A stretch of DNA of 10,714 bases from Candidatus Micrarchaeia archaeon (GCA_041650355.1 JBAZLI010000027.1:1-10714); one strand, 5' to 3'; shown: positions 6,188-10,714, counted from the stretch's first letter. Notes: generated from the letters alone by a model not told the origin. Program-made: numbers and translations.

Positions 6188-6676
6188 ATGATACTCCCGA
6201 AGGAACTGCTCGTGAAAGGGGATTTGGTAAGGGATTTCATAGGCGAAAGCCAGTTCCAGCCCGCAGGCGTGGACGTGACGCTCAAGGAGCTCTATTCTTT
6301 CAAGAACGCGGGGAAGATCGATTTCGACAACAAGGAGCGCAGGATAAGCGACGTTGAACCCGTTCAGTTCGTGAACGAGGAAATGAAGCTCGCGCAGGGC
6401 GCGTACAAGGTGATATTCAACGAGTACGTGCGCATCCCGCAGGACGCCGCGGCTTTCTGCTATCCGCGCTCCTCGCTGCTCCGCTCAGGCATTACATTAA
6501 GCTGCGCGGTCTGGGATCCTGGATACGAGGGGAGGAGCGAGGCGCTCCTGATAGTCTCGAACCCGCACGGAGCCATACTAAAGCGAAACGCTAAAATAGG
6601 GCAAATGGTGTTCATAAGGCTGCTCGAAAAGACGTCCTATTCGTACGCCGGAGTGTACAAGGGCGAGAACAAGTGA
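6188..6676 (+). CDS. dut: Deoxyuridine triphosphate nucleotidohydrolase (archaeal dUTPase of the dCTP deaminase/dUTPase fold)
   Basis: This 162-residue protein starts at ATG 6188. A TTG at 6161 in frame would add nine residues that do not look like the family start (MIL-P). Motifs of the trimeric dUTPase/Dcd fold appear in order: QPAGVDVTL (24–32), YPRSSLLRSG (92–101), AVWDPGYEGR (107–116), GQMVFIRL (138–145) and a C-terminal YAGVYKG arm (153–159) that closes over the nucleotide. Where dCTP deaminases have TLEL with the catalytic Glu, this protein reads LLIVSN, so hydrolysis of dUTP to dUMP without deamination is favoured. It would limit uracil in DNA. It lies 28 nt after ndk and 17 nt before the next gene, so co-transcription is likely. 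Confidence 0.85.
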   Translation: MILPKELLVKGDLVRDFIGESQFQPAGVDVTLKELYSFKNAGKIDFDNKERRISDVEPVQFVNEEMKLAQGAYKVIFNEYVRIPQDAAAFCYPRSSLLRSGITLSCAVWDPGYEGRSEALLIVSNPHGAILKRNAKIGQMVFIRLLEKTSYSYAGVYKGENK

Positions 6677-6693
6677 AGCAGGCAGGTGAAGGC

Positions 6694-7443
6694 ATGGGGA
6701 AGGAATATCTAATAATCCTGGCGCTGGTTGCGGCGGCCATAGTGTTCTACGCGTCCTACGGCTACATCTTCCCGCCCCAGCAGAACATAAGCGTGATAAG
6801 CAACCTCTCTTTCATGGTTTCCCCTGGCTCCAGCCCGGTCCTCGGGGACGCGAACGCCCCGATTTACATCGTCGAGTTCACAGATTACCAGTGCCCGTAC
6901 TGCAAGAGGCACGCGGTCCAGACGTTCCCGCTCATAGAATCCAACTACGTGGAATCCGGGAAAGTGAGGTATTATCTAAGGGATTACCTCCTCCATCCGA
7001 ATTCCAAGGCCGCTGCCACGGCCGCGAGATGCGCCGGGGAGCAGGGCAAATACTGGGACATGCACAAGGTCCTTTTCGAAAGGCAGGAGGAATGGGCGTC
7101 GCTTTCCGGAGACATGGCTTCGGCAAAGTTCGGCTCCTATGCGAACGAACTAGGACTAAATGGAGCGGCGTTCATACAGTGCTACGCAAGCGGAAAATAC
7201 GATTCCTCCATAGTGGTAGACCAGAACGACGCGCCCCTTTACGGGCTTTCAGGTACCCCATCATCCGTAATCGTGCTCCCCAAGACCGCGAACGAGACCT
7301 ACCTCCTCGACGTGCTTTCCAGGCACGAGGATTACGCGTCCAGCGGCTATCTCTCGCTTTCCCGGGACCCTGAAGGGAACTACGTGTTCTTCGTGAAGGG
7401 CGCGTTCCCCTACGGAATATTCACCGAGGTTCTCGGGAGCTGA
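6694..7443 (+). CDS. Membrane-anchored DsbA-like thiol–disulfide oxidoreductase (CPYC)
   Basis: This 249-residue protein starts at ATG 6694, preceded four bases upstream by AGGTGA; GTG 6673 would add seven residues. One N-terminal helix (about residues 5–24) anchors a thioredoxin-fold domain facing outside. The domain shows FTDYQCPYCKRH with the redox pair C67/C70, an all-helical insertion holding a conserved-looking HP and YWDMHKVLF, and the cis-proline loop SGTPS (P189). This is the DsbA/Thioredoxin_4 type found in archaea and Gram-positive bacteria. It probably forms or isomerises disulfides in exported proteins. It is the last gene of the rpl7ae–ndk–dut run. A second, longer paralogue follows after a promoter. 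Confidence 0.9.
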   Translation: MGKEYLIILALVAAAIVFYASYGYIFPPQQNISVISNLSFMVSPGSSPVLGDANAPIYIVEFTDYQCPYCKRHAVQTFPLIESNYVESGKVRYYLRDYLLHPNSKAAATAARCAGEQGKYWDMHKVLFERQEEWASLSGDMASAKFGSYANELGLNGAAFIQCYASGKYDSSIVVDQNDAPLYGLSGTPSSVIVLPKTANETYLLDVLSRHEDYASSGYLSLSRDPEGNYVFFVKGAFPYGIFTEVLGS

Positions 7444-7459
7444 TTGCACAACAAAAACA

Positions 7460-7470
7460 AAAGCAATATA
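7460..7470 (+). promoter_or_regulatory. TATA-like box upstream of the second thioredoxin-fold gene
   Basis: GCAATATAAAT lies in a 91-base AT-rich gap (7444–7534) between the two oxidoreductase genes. Transcription would start near 7490, leaving a short leader that contains GGGTGA (7525–7530) just before the ATG at 7535. Confidence 0.5.
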
Positions 7471-7534
7471 AATGGGGCAATCCATAATAATAGTGGTCAA
7501 ATAATTACAAATAAGGTTTTTGATGGGTGAACAA

Positions 7535-8545
7535 ATGAACAACCAACAAATAGCCATATACGCATTGATCGCCCTGGTGGCGCTCGGCATAGGATACGGA
7601 GCATCCTCCATCTTTTTGCCCCAGCAGAACGGGAACGCCACGCTTCTCGAAAATTCCACGAATCTTTCTGTTGCCCAGCCGGACATGGCCCAGATAAACG
7701 CGCTCAAGGTTGCGCTCGAGGGCCTAATTCAGCTCCAGTCCGGAACTGCCACCACGCTCACATACGTCGGCATGGAGGACATGGGCAACTTCGTGAATGT
7801 CAATTTCAAGGACCAGAACGGCGCGGCGATGCCGCCCATATCGGTTTCCAGGGATTTTCAGTACCTCTACCAGGGCGCGACCAAGATAACTGATTTCGCG
7901 ACCCAGGTGCAGCTCGCGCAGGAGGAGGAGCAGCAGGCTAGCCAGCCTGCCCAGGTTCCCAAATCAGACAAGCCGGTGCTCGAGGTTTTCGTTATGAGCT
8001 ACTGCCCGTACGGCATACAGGCCGAGCAGGCGGTTATCCCGGTCCAGACTCTACTGAAAGGGAAAGTGGATTTCAAGATACGGTTCGTTGATTACGCGAT
8101 GCACCCGAGCTCAGGGGAGGTGCAGGAGAACCTCAGGCAGTACTGCATGCAGAAGGAGCAGGAGGACGCATACTGGAAATACCTGAGCTGCTTCGTTTCG
8201 AGCAAGGACAGCGCGTCCTGCCTCGCTACTGCGGGAGTGGATAAGACCAAGCTCGATGTGTGCTACAACACCACCGACCAGCAGTACAACCTGACTAACA
8301 TGCTCAACGACAAGAGCACCTGGCTGAGCGGCGCGTACCCGCCTTTCCCGCTCGAATCGAATCTGAACGACCAGTACGGGGTAGGAGGTTCGCCCACATT
8401 CGTGCTCAACGGGGTCCAGAGCCAGATTGGAAGGACGCCCGAGGGAGTAAAAGCCGCGGTTTGCGATGCTTTCAACACTCCTCCGGCGGAATGCAGCACC
8501 ACGCTCAGCACCTCAGGAACGACTGCGAGCGGCTCGTGCGGCTGA
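7535..8545 (+). CDS. Membrane-anchored thioredoxin-fold protein with CPYG active site (DsbA family)
   Basis: This 336-residue protein starts at ATG 7535, chosen over ATG 7523 because GGGTGA ends four bases before it. It has one N-terminal helix (about 5–26), then a ~110-residue domain without recognised motifs, a Gln/Glu-rich linker (about 128–145), and a DsbA-like domain. The active site is MSYCPYGIQAE: C157 is present but the second Cys is Gly. The domain continues with MHP, an LRQYC segment and a cis-proline loop GGSPT (P287). Seven further Cys (C204, C219, C229, C243, C310, C320, C335) could provide other disulfides. Archaeal proteins of this kind are, to my knowledge, a recurrent family, so CPYG is probably not a sequencing error. 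Its anchor shares IF-x-PQQN with the upstream paralogue. Confidence 0.87.
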   Translation: MNNQQIAIYALIALVALGIGYGASSIFLPQQNGNATLLENSTNLSVAQPDMAQINALKVALEGLIQLQSGTATTLTYVGMEDMGNFVNVNFKDQNGAAMPPISVSRDFQYLYQGATKITDFATQVQLAQEEEQQASQPAQVPKSDKPVLEVFVMSYCPYGIQAEQAVIPVQTLLKGKVDFKIRFVDYAMHPSSGEVQENLRQYCMQKEQEDAYWKYLSCFVSSKDSASCLATAGVDKTKLDVCYNTTDQQYNLTNMLNDKSTWLSGAYPPFPLESNLNDQYGVGGSPTFVLNGVQSQIGRTPEGVKAAVCDAFNTPPAECSTTLSTSGTTASGSCG

Positions 8546-8584
8546 TTTTTCCTTTTTAACTTTTTCCTAATTTTCTTGTTTTCG
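8546..8584 (+). terminator. T-rich archaeal terminator
   Basis: Repeated T runs (TTTTT, TTTTT, TTTTT, TTTT) follow directly after the stop of the CPYG protein, without a hairpin. This is the usual form of archaeal intrinsic termination. Confidence 0.6.
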
Positions 8585-8598
8585 TTCGCCTACTTCTC

Positions 8599-8612
8599 AA
8601 TTTTAAATTTAA
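8599..8612 (+). promoter_or_regulatory. Candidate TATA box for an RNA transcribed towards tRNA-Leu
   Basis: CAATTTTAAATTTAA is the only strong AT-rich box between the terminator and the tRNA. A start about 25 nt downstream (near 8630) would fall just before the first bulged hairpin element at 8638. Two copies of TTGCAGAA (8616–8623 and 8630–8637) lie between. The promoter and the implied transcript are inferred from position only. Confidence 0.3.
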
Positions 8613-8637
8613 TCATTGCAGAATTATTCTTGCAGAA

Positions 8638-8680
8638 AGCGGTTTGTTTGCCTGTTTCGGCGAATACCTACCAAATCGCT
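8638..8680 (+). repeat. Bulged hairpin element, copy A
   Basis: GCGGTTTG (8639–8646) pairs with CAAATCGC (8672–8679), eight pairs with one G·T. Inside, TTTGCC (8647–8652) pairs with GGCGAA (8659–8664) around a six-base loop. A seven-base bulge TACCTAC (8665–8671) remains on the 3' side. The same plan recurs at 8776–8821 with a different inner stem and a conserved ATACC-NN-CC bulge. Confidence 0.55.
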
Positions 8681-8715
8681 GATGTGATTAGATCCCTAAA
8701 AACAGCGTTCTTTTT

Positions 8716-8759
8716 GGGGGTGAATACCTCAGCCCCTTTTTCTTTCTAAGAAAAAGGGG
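8716..8759 (+). other. Two overlapping, mutually exclusive hairpins
   Basis: Hairpin 1 pairs GGGGTGA (8717–8723) with TCA-G-CCCC (8729–8736), with G8732 bulged and loop ATACC. Hairpin 2 pairs 8733–8744 (CCCCTTTTTCTT) perfectly with 8748–8759 (AAGAAAAAGGGG) around a three-base loop. They share CCCC at 8733–8736, so only one can form. The arrangement resembles an attenuator, but hairpin 2 is not followed by a T run. Confidence 0.45.
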
Positions 8760-8766
8760 ATATGGT

Positions 8767-8843
8767 GCAGGGGTGGCGGTTTCAGATTTGTCGACATTTC
8801 GACAAATACCCGCCAAATCGCCAAAGGCGATTCAAGCCCCTGC
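8767..8843 (+). repeat. Bulged hairpin element, copy B, within a tRNA-acceptor-like three-way fold
   Basis: GCAGGGG (8767–8773) can pair with CCCCTGC (8837–8843), the same sequences as the acceptor stem of the downstream tRNA-Leu. Inside are copy B of the bulged element (GCGGTTT 8776–8782 with AAATCGC 8815–8821; inner stem TTTGTCGA 8787–8794 with TCGACAAA 8799–8806) and, as an alternative or neighbour, AATCGCC (8816–8822) with GGCGATT (8826–8832). The first 13 bases (8767–8779) equal the first 13 bases of the tRNA. Pairings are read from the sequence; which ones form is unknown. Confidence 0.45.
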
Positions 8844-8867
8844 GCTCACTGCGTTCGCGCAGGGGTG
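8837..8867 (+). other. Hairpin overlapping the 5' end of tRNA-Leu
   Basis: CCCCTGCGC (8837–8845) pairs perfectly with GCGCAGGGG (8857–8865) across an 11-base loop. The 3' arm includes all seven acceptor-stem bases of tRNA-Leu (8859–8865), so this hairpin and the mature acceptor stem cannot coexist. Confidence 0.5.
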
Positions 8868-8942
8868 GCGGAGTGGTCAAACGTGCAGGGCTTAGGACCC
8901 TGTGCCTTAGCGGCTACGAAGGTTCGAACCCTTCCCCCTGCA
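8859..8942 (+). tRNA. tRNA-Leu (anticodon UAG)
   Basis: This is an 84-base class II tRNA. The acceptor GCAGGGG (8859–8865) pairs with CCCCTGC (8935–8941), followed by discriminator A at 8942. The anticodon stem CAGGG/CCCTG (8886–8890 and 8898–8902) closes the loop CTTAGGA, with anticodon TAG at 8893–8895, reading CUA and other CUN leucine codons. A long variable arm (about 8903–8917) is typical of tRNA-Leu. The T arm is GAAGG-TTCGAAC-CCTTC (8918–8934). CCA is not encoded and there is no intron. The upstream sequence can pair with the acceptor strand. Confidence 0.95.
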
Positions 8943-8971
8943 TTTCTACTCTGAGAAAAGAATACCCTACG

Positions 8972-8985
8972 CATTTTTTAATTTT
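8972..8985 (+). promoter_or_regulatory. T-rich tract: tRNA terminator and TATA-like box for the next gene
   Basis: CATTTTTTAATTTT lies 30 bases after the tRNA and about 35 bases before ATG 9015. It can serve as the terminator of tRNA-Leu and, through TTTTAATTTT, as a weak TATA box for the secreted-protein gene. Confidence 0.35.
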
Positions 8986-9014
8986 CCCGTTATTCATGTG
9001 GTGATGGTGTTTGC

Positions 9015-9353
9015 ATGAAACAACTGTTCTTAGTGCTCATCTTGGCGGCGTCCGCATCCGCATCCCCGGCTGGGATTCCGCCCAGCCTGTTTCCGTGCCT
9101 TGAGCAGTGCTGCGACAGCTACAGCGGCACGTTTGACTCGGCAACCGGCTACTGCGATACGGACTACGACACTTCGGTGTCCCCGGGATTTTCGAGCTGC
9201 CAGTACCAGTGCAACATTGGCAGCATGGGTTCCGGGGCAGGGAACACGCCCGGTTCAGGTTCGGCCGCAGGTTCCCAATACGACCCTGCTTCCATGTGCT
9301 GCGTTCCGGCATTCATCCTGCTCGCGGTCCTCGGGTTAGCGCTCAAAAACTGA
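9015..9353 (+). CDS. Small secreted Cys-rich protein with C-terminal hydrophobic anchor
   Basis: This 112-residue protein is not recognised as a named family. It has a signal peptide (residues 1–17, K-hydrophobic-ASASA) with likely signal-peptidase cleavage before Ser-Pro. Eight cysteines follow in pairs and clusters (C28, C32, C33, C47, C62, C66, C95, C96), then a Gly/Ser-rich low-complexity linker (about 69–88). A hydrophobic C-terminal segment (98–110) ends in Lys-Asn and would anchor it in the membrane after export. An even number of cysteines suggests disulfides; the two thioredoxin-fold proteins encoded upstream are candidate partners (inference). Start support: GGTG at 9006–9009 lies five bases before the ATG. 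The gene stands alone. Confidence 0.72.
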   Translation: MKQLFLVLILAASASASPAGIPPSLFPCLEQCCDSYSGTFDSATGYCDTDYDTSVSPGFSSCQYQCNIGSMGSGAGNTPGSGSAAGSQYDPASMCCVPAFILLAVLGLALKN

Positions 9354-9357
9354 CAAT

Positions 9358-9399
9358 CTATTCCCAAATCACTTTAACTAAAATTCCTTCGGTACCTCC
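9358..9399 (-). pseudogene. Remnant resembling the 3' end of yjbQ
   Basis: Read on the minus strand, this stretch ends G-x-L/I-LVKVIWE-stop, matching the C-terminus RVLVKVIGE-stop of the YjbQ protein encoded at 10092–10502. At DNA level 9360–9378 and 10094–10112 agree in 18 of 19 positions and have the same orientation. Upstream of the match the similarity is weak (a possible Y-I-G-G for F-D-G-Q). The stretch flanks vapBC on the opposite side from yjbQ. Confidence 0.4.
9360..9378. repeat. 19-base imperfect direct repeat, left copy
   Basis: ATTCCCAAATCACTTTAAC matches 10094–10112 (ATTCCCCAATCACTTTAAC) with one mismatch. The two copies flank vapBC at a distance of 734 bases. The right copy is the real 3' end of yjbQ. 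Confidence 0.6.
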
Positions 9400-9400
9400 A

Positions 9401-9443
9401 ATATAATCTGTGTTTATATTTATTTGCACATAATATACTTATG
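9401..9443 (+). promoter_or_regulatory. Promoter and possible operator of vapBC
   Basis: TTTATATT (9413–9420) is a good TATA box about 30 nt before the vapB ribosome binding site, with a second AT box ATATAAT at 9401–9407. The inverted repeat CATAA-TATAC-TTATG (9429–9443) lies where transcription would start and could bind the ribbon-helix-helix antitoxin for autoregulation (inference from how VapB proteins usually act). Confidence 0.4.
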
Positions 9444-9451
9444 GTGATAAT

Positions 9452-9676
9452 ATGACAACCATGACACTGGCGGTACCTGCCGAGCTGAAGCATAAGCTGG
9501 AGGAATTTCCAGAGATAAACTGGAGCGCAGTTGCAAGGCAGGCATTTATGCAGAAAATCAAGGACCTTGAATTCCTGAAGCAGTTCAAGGCGGAAAGCGA
9601 AATGAGCGAAAAGGAAGCGCTGGATTTGGGAAAGCGGCTTAGGAAGAACCTTGCAAAGAAATTCAGGGACGGATAG
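9452..9676 (+). CDS. vapB: VapB-type antitoxin (ribbon-helix-helix)
   Basis: This 74-residue protein begins with a beta strand (TMTLAVP), then two helices with the INWSAVARQAF pattern typical of archaeal VapB ribbon-helix-helix DNA-binding domains. The C-terminal half is charged and helical (SEKEALDLGKRLRKNLAKKF), the part that in this family wraps the toxin and blocks its active site. GGTGAT (9443–9448) lies three bases before the ATG. The gene ends one base before vapC, so the two are co-translated. VapB–VapC complexes usually bind their own promoter; an inverted repeat just upstream would suit that. Confidence 0.9.
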   Translation: MTTMTLAVPAELKHKLEEFPEINWSAVARQAFMQKIKDLEFLKQFKAESEMSEKEALDLGKRLRKNLAKKFRDG

Positions 9677-9677
9677 C

Positions 9678-10088
9678 ATGGATATTGTAGTGGATGCCAA
9701 CATCCTGTTTGCAGTGATGATAAAGAAAGGCATCACTGAAAGGATTTTGCTGTCCAATGACCTGCATCTCTACGCCCCTGAGTATATCTTTGTTGAGTTC
9801 AGGAAACACGAGAAGGATATTCTGGAAATTACGGGGAGAACTAGTGCGGATTTTCTGAAGCTCGTGGAGCTCTTGGAAAGAAGAATCGAGCTGGTTCCGG
9901 TTCTTGAGTTCAAGCATTATATGAAAGAAGCCGATTCTCTCCTTGAAGACAAAGACGATGCAGCATATCTGGCCGTCTGCCTTGCCAAAGCACTGCCGTT
10001 ATGGTCGAACGACAACGGGTTCAGGAAGCAGAATCGGGTAAAAGTTTATACTACTCAGGAATTAATCGCGATTCTTAAGCTGGACTAG
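9678..10088 (+). CDS. vapC: VapC-type PIN-domain ribonuclease toxin
   Basis: This 136-residue protein starts at ATG 9678, one base after the vapB stop; an in-frame TTG at 9651 overlaps vapB and is not needed. The PIN fold is recognised by its acidic metal-binding residues: D6 in VVDANIL, E40 in FVEFRKHE, D93/D94 in DKDDAAYLAV and D112 in SNDNGF. It ends in the YTTQELI motif common in archaeal PIN proteins. With Mg2+ or Mn2+ it would cleave RNA; VapC toxins often cut tRNA or rRNA, but the target here is unknown. All catalytic residues are intact, so the toxin is probably active. Its stop is three bases from the convergent yjbQ gene. Confidence 0.92.
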   Translation: MDIVVDANILFAVMIKKGITERILLSNDLHLYAPEYIFVEFRKHEKDILEITGRTSADFLKLVELLERRIELVPVLEFKHYMKEADSLLEDKDDAAYLAVCLAKALPLWSNDNGFRKQNRVKVYTTQELIAILKLD

Positions 10089-10091
10089 CAT

Positions 10092-10502
10092 TTATTCCCC
10101 AATCACTTTAACCAGAACTCTTTTCTTTCTCTGCCCGTCGAATTCGCAATAGAAAATCTGCTCCCAGGGCCCCAAATCCAGCTTTCCATCTGTTATGGGC
10201 ATAACCACCTGGTGGCCCATGAGCTGCCTCCATATGTGCGAAGCAGCATTGTCCTCGCCAACGTTATGCGCGTATTGCGCGTGGTACGGAACAAGGCGCT
10301 CCAGAGTGCGCTTGAAATCAGAAATCAATCCGCTCTCATCATCATTCACAATCACAGCTGCGGTGATGTGCATCGGATTCACGAGAACCAGCCCTTCTTT
10401 CACCTTGCTGGCTTCCACGATTTTCTCCACTTTTTCGGTTATGCGCACGAATTCTATCCTTTCTTTAGTATGGAATTCCAGATATTCGGTTTTTGCTCTC
10501 AT
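10092..10502 (-). CDS. yjbQ: YjbQ/UPF0047 family protein
   Basis: This 136-residue protein is near-full length for the family (about 130–140). Signatures run in order: VNPMHITAAVIVNDDESGL (41–59), YAHNVGEDNAASHI (77–90), LMGHQVVMPI (94–103) and GKLDLGPWEQIFYCEFDG (106–123). The conserved H45, H79, H89, H97, D84 and E114 cluster in a pocket in known structures. Members of this family have been reported to have low thiamine-phosphate synthase activity, but the physiological role is not settled. AGGTGG lies six bases before the ATG on the minus strand. It converges on vapC with a three-base gap and shares an AT-rich promoter with the divergent FAD gene. Confidence 0.95.
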   Translation of the reverse strand: MRAKTEYLEFHTKERIEFVRITEKVEKIVEASKVKEGLVLVNPMHITAAVIVNDDESGLISDFKRTLERLVPYHAQYAHNVGEDNAASHIWRQLMGHQVVMPITDGKLDLGPWEQIFYCEFDGQRKKRVLVKVIGE

Positions 10503-10543
10503 GAATCCACCTGCGGAAGCCCTGGGATAAGACGAGATGAACC

Positions 10544-10557
10544 TATAATTATTTAAA
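10544..10557. promoter_or_regulatory. Shared AT-rich promoter between yjbQ and the FAD oxidoreductase gene
   Basis: TATAATTATTTAAA lies about 45 bases from each of the divergent ATGs (10502 minus, 10604 plus). It reads as a TATA box in both directions (TTTAAATAATTATA on the minus strand), so one box may serve both genes or two boxes may overlap. Confidence 0.45.
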
Positions 10558-10603
10558 CCAAACAGAGGGATATGTAGTGGGTTTAATTCTGGGGGGATAA
10601 ACT

Positions 10604-10714
10604 ATGCCAGTGAAAGTAGTGGTTGTAGGTGCCGGACCGGGCGGCATGTTCGCCTCTTATCTCCTGTCCAAGCACGGCCTTGACGTTACGCTCGTGGAGA
10701 TGGGCGAGGACGTC
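10604..10714 (+). CDS. FAD-dependent oxidoreductase, N-terminal part only
   Basis: This 37-residue partial protein runs off the window. The start is VKVVVVGAGPGGMFASYLL followed by GLDVTLVEMG: a complete beta-alpha-beta dinucleotide-binding fold with GAGPGG and the acidic Glu at the end of the second strand that holds the ribose. This is typical of FAD-binding flavoproteins such as geranylgeranyl reductase-type enzymes and FAD-dependent dehydrogenases; the fragment is too short to choose among them. The purine-rich GGGGGGAT (10591–10598) a few bases before the ATG serves as ribosome binding site. Confidence 0.85.
   Translation, partial: MPVKVVVVGAGPGGMFASYLLSKHGLDVTLVEMGEDV

Noticed and set aside
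8584..8858. CRISPR array or IS-derived inverted-repeat element
   Set aside because: Repeats are only two, unequal in length and structured; there are no regularly spaced identical repeats, no transposase and no target-site duplication.
8767..8871. Attachment sites of an element integrated at tRNA-Leu
   Set aside because: The repeated part is the 5' end of the tRNA, the interval is only about 79 bases and contains no integrase; archaeal integrases mostly use the 3' half of tRNA genes, and none is seen in the window.
8762..9004. An 80-residue open frame over the hairpin region and tRNA-Leu
   Set aside because: It runs through the whole tRNA gene and the palindromes, has no ribosome binding site and encodes a low-plausibility Arg-rich sequence.
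9374..9757. A 127-residue minus-strand frame over vapB
   Set aside because: It lies opposite a clear vapB–vapC pair with proper ribosome binding site and family motifs, and itself shows no recognisable features.

Overview
The window is chromosomal DNA from an archaeon. The rpl7ae–rps28e–rpl24e–ndk order, an archaeal-type dUTPase, Cdc48-type AAA modules, class III (archaeal pilin) signal sequences, TATA boxes about 25–30 nt upstream of starts and GGTGA-type ribosome binding sites all point that way. Many small membrane and Cys-containing exported proteins, a multipass-membrane AAA protein and a CPYG thioredoxin-fold protein suggest a DPANN lineage (Micrarchaeota- or Diapherotrites-like). That placement is an impression, not a phylogenetic result.

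Layout. (a) 1–2052: the end of a small two-helix membrane protein (possibly TrbC/VirB2-like), then four tightly coupled genes for small proteins with one N-terminal helix. One has a textbook class III prepilin signal and the others have degenerate versions, so this looks like a minor-pilin or pseudopilin operon. (b) 2079–4760: an 893-residue protein with an N-terminal multipass membrane domain and two Cdc48/VCP-like AAA+ ATPase modules. (c) 4761–7443: an expression cluster. A TATA box and a structured leader precede ribosomal proteins L7Ae, S28e and L24e, followed by nucleoside-diphosphate kinase, dUTPase and a membrane-anchored DsbA-like oxidoreductase. (d) 7444–8545: a second membrane-anchored thioredoxin-fold protein with its own promoter; its active site is CPYG instead of CPYC. 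(e) 8546–8858: more than 300 bases with no gene but unusually rich in inverted repeats, leading directly into tRNA-Leu(UAG) at 8859–8942. (f) 9015–9353: a small secreted eight-Cys protein. (g) 9452–10088: a VapBC toxin–antitoxin pair, convergent with a YjbQ/UPF0047 gene on the minus strand. (h) 10604 to the end: the start of an FAD-dependent oxidoreductase, sharing an AT-rich promoter region with yjbQ.

How the genes fit together: the exported pilin-like proteins and the small secreted protein contain cysteines, and two envelope-anchored thioredoxin-fold proteins are nearby, so disulfide formation outside the membrane is a plausible common theme (inference). The dut–ndk pair belongs to dNTP metabolism: dUTPase makes dUMP and Ndk interconverts NDPs and NTPs.

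The most interesting non-coding material is upstream of tRNA-Leu. A hairpin-with-bulge element occurs twice with compensatory differences in its inner stem. The second copy sits inside a three-way-junction fold whose closing stem repeats the tRNA-Leu acceptor sequence, so it could compete with the tRNA for pairing. Other notable points are the 16-bp bulged hairpin at the predicted 5' end of the rpl7ae mRNA with a 10-codon upstream ORF just before rpl7ae, the membrane–Cdc48 fusion, and a remnant of the yjbQ 3' end on the far side of vapBC.
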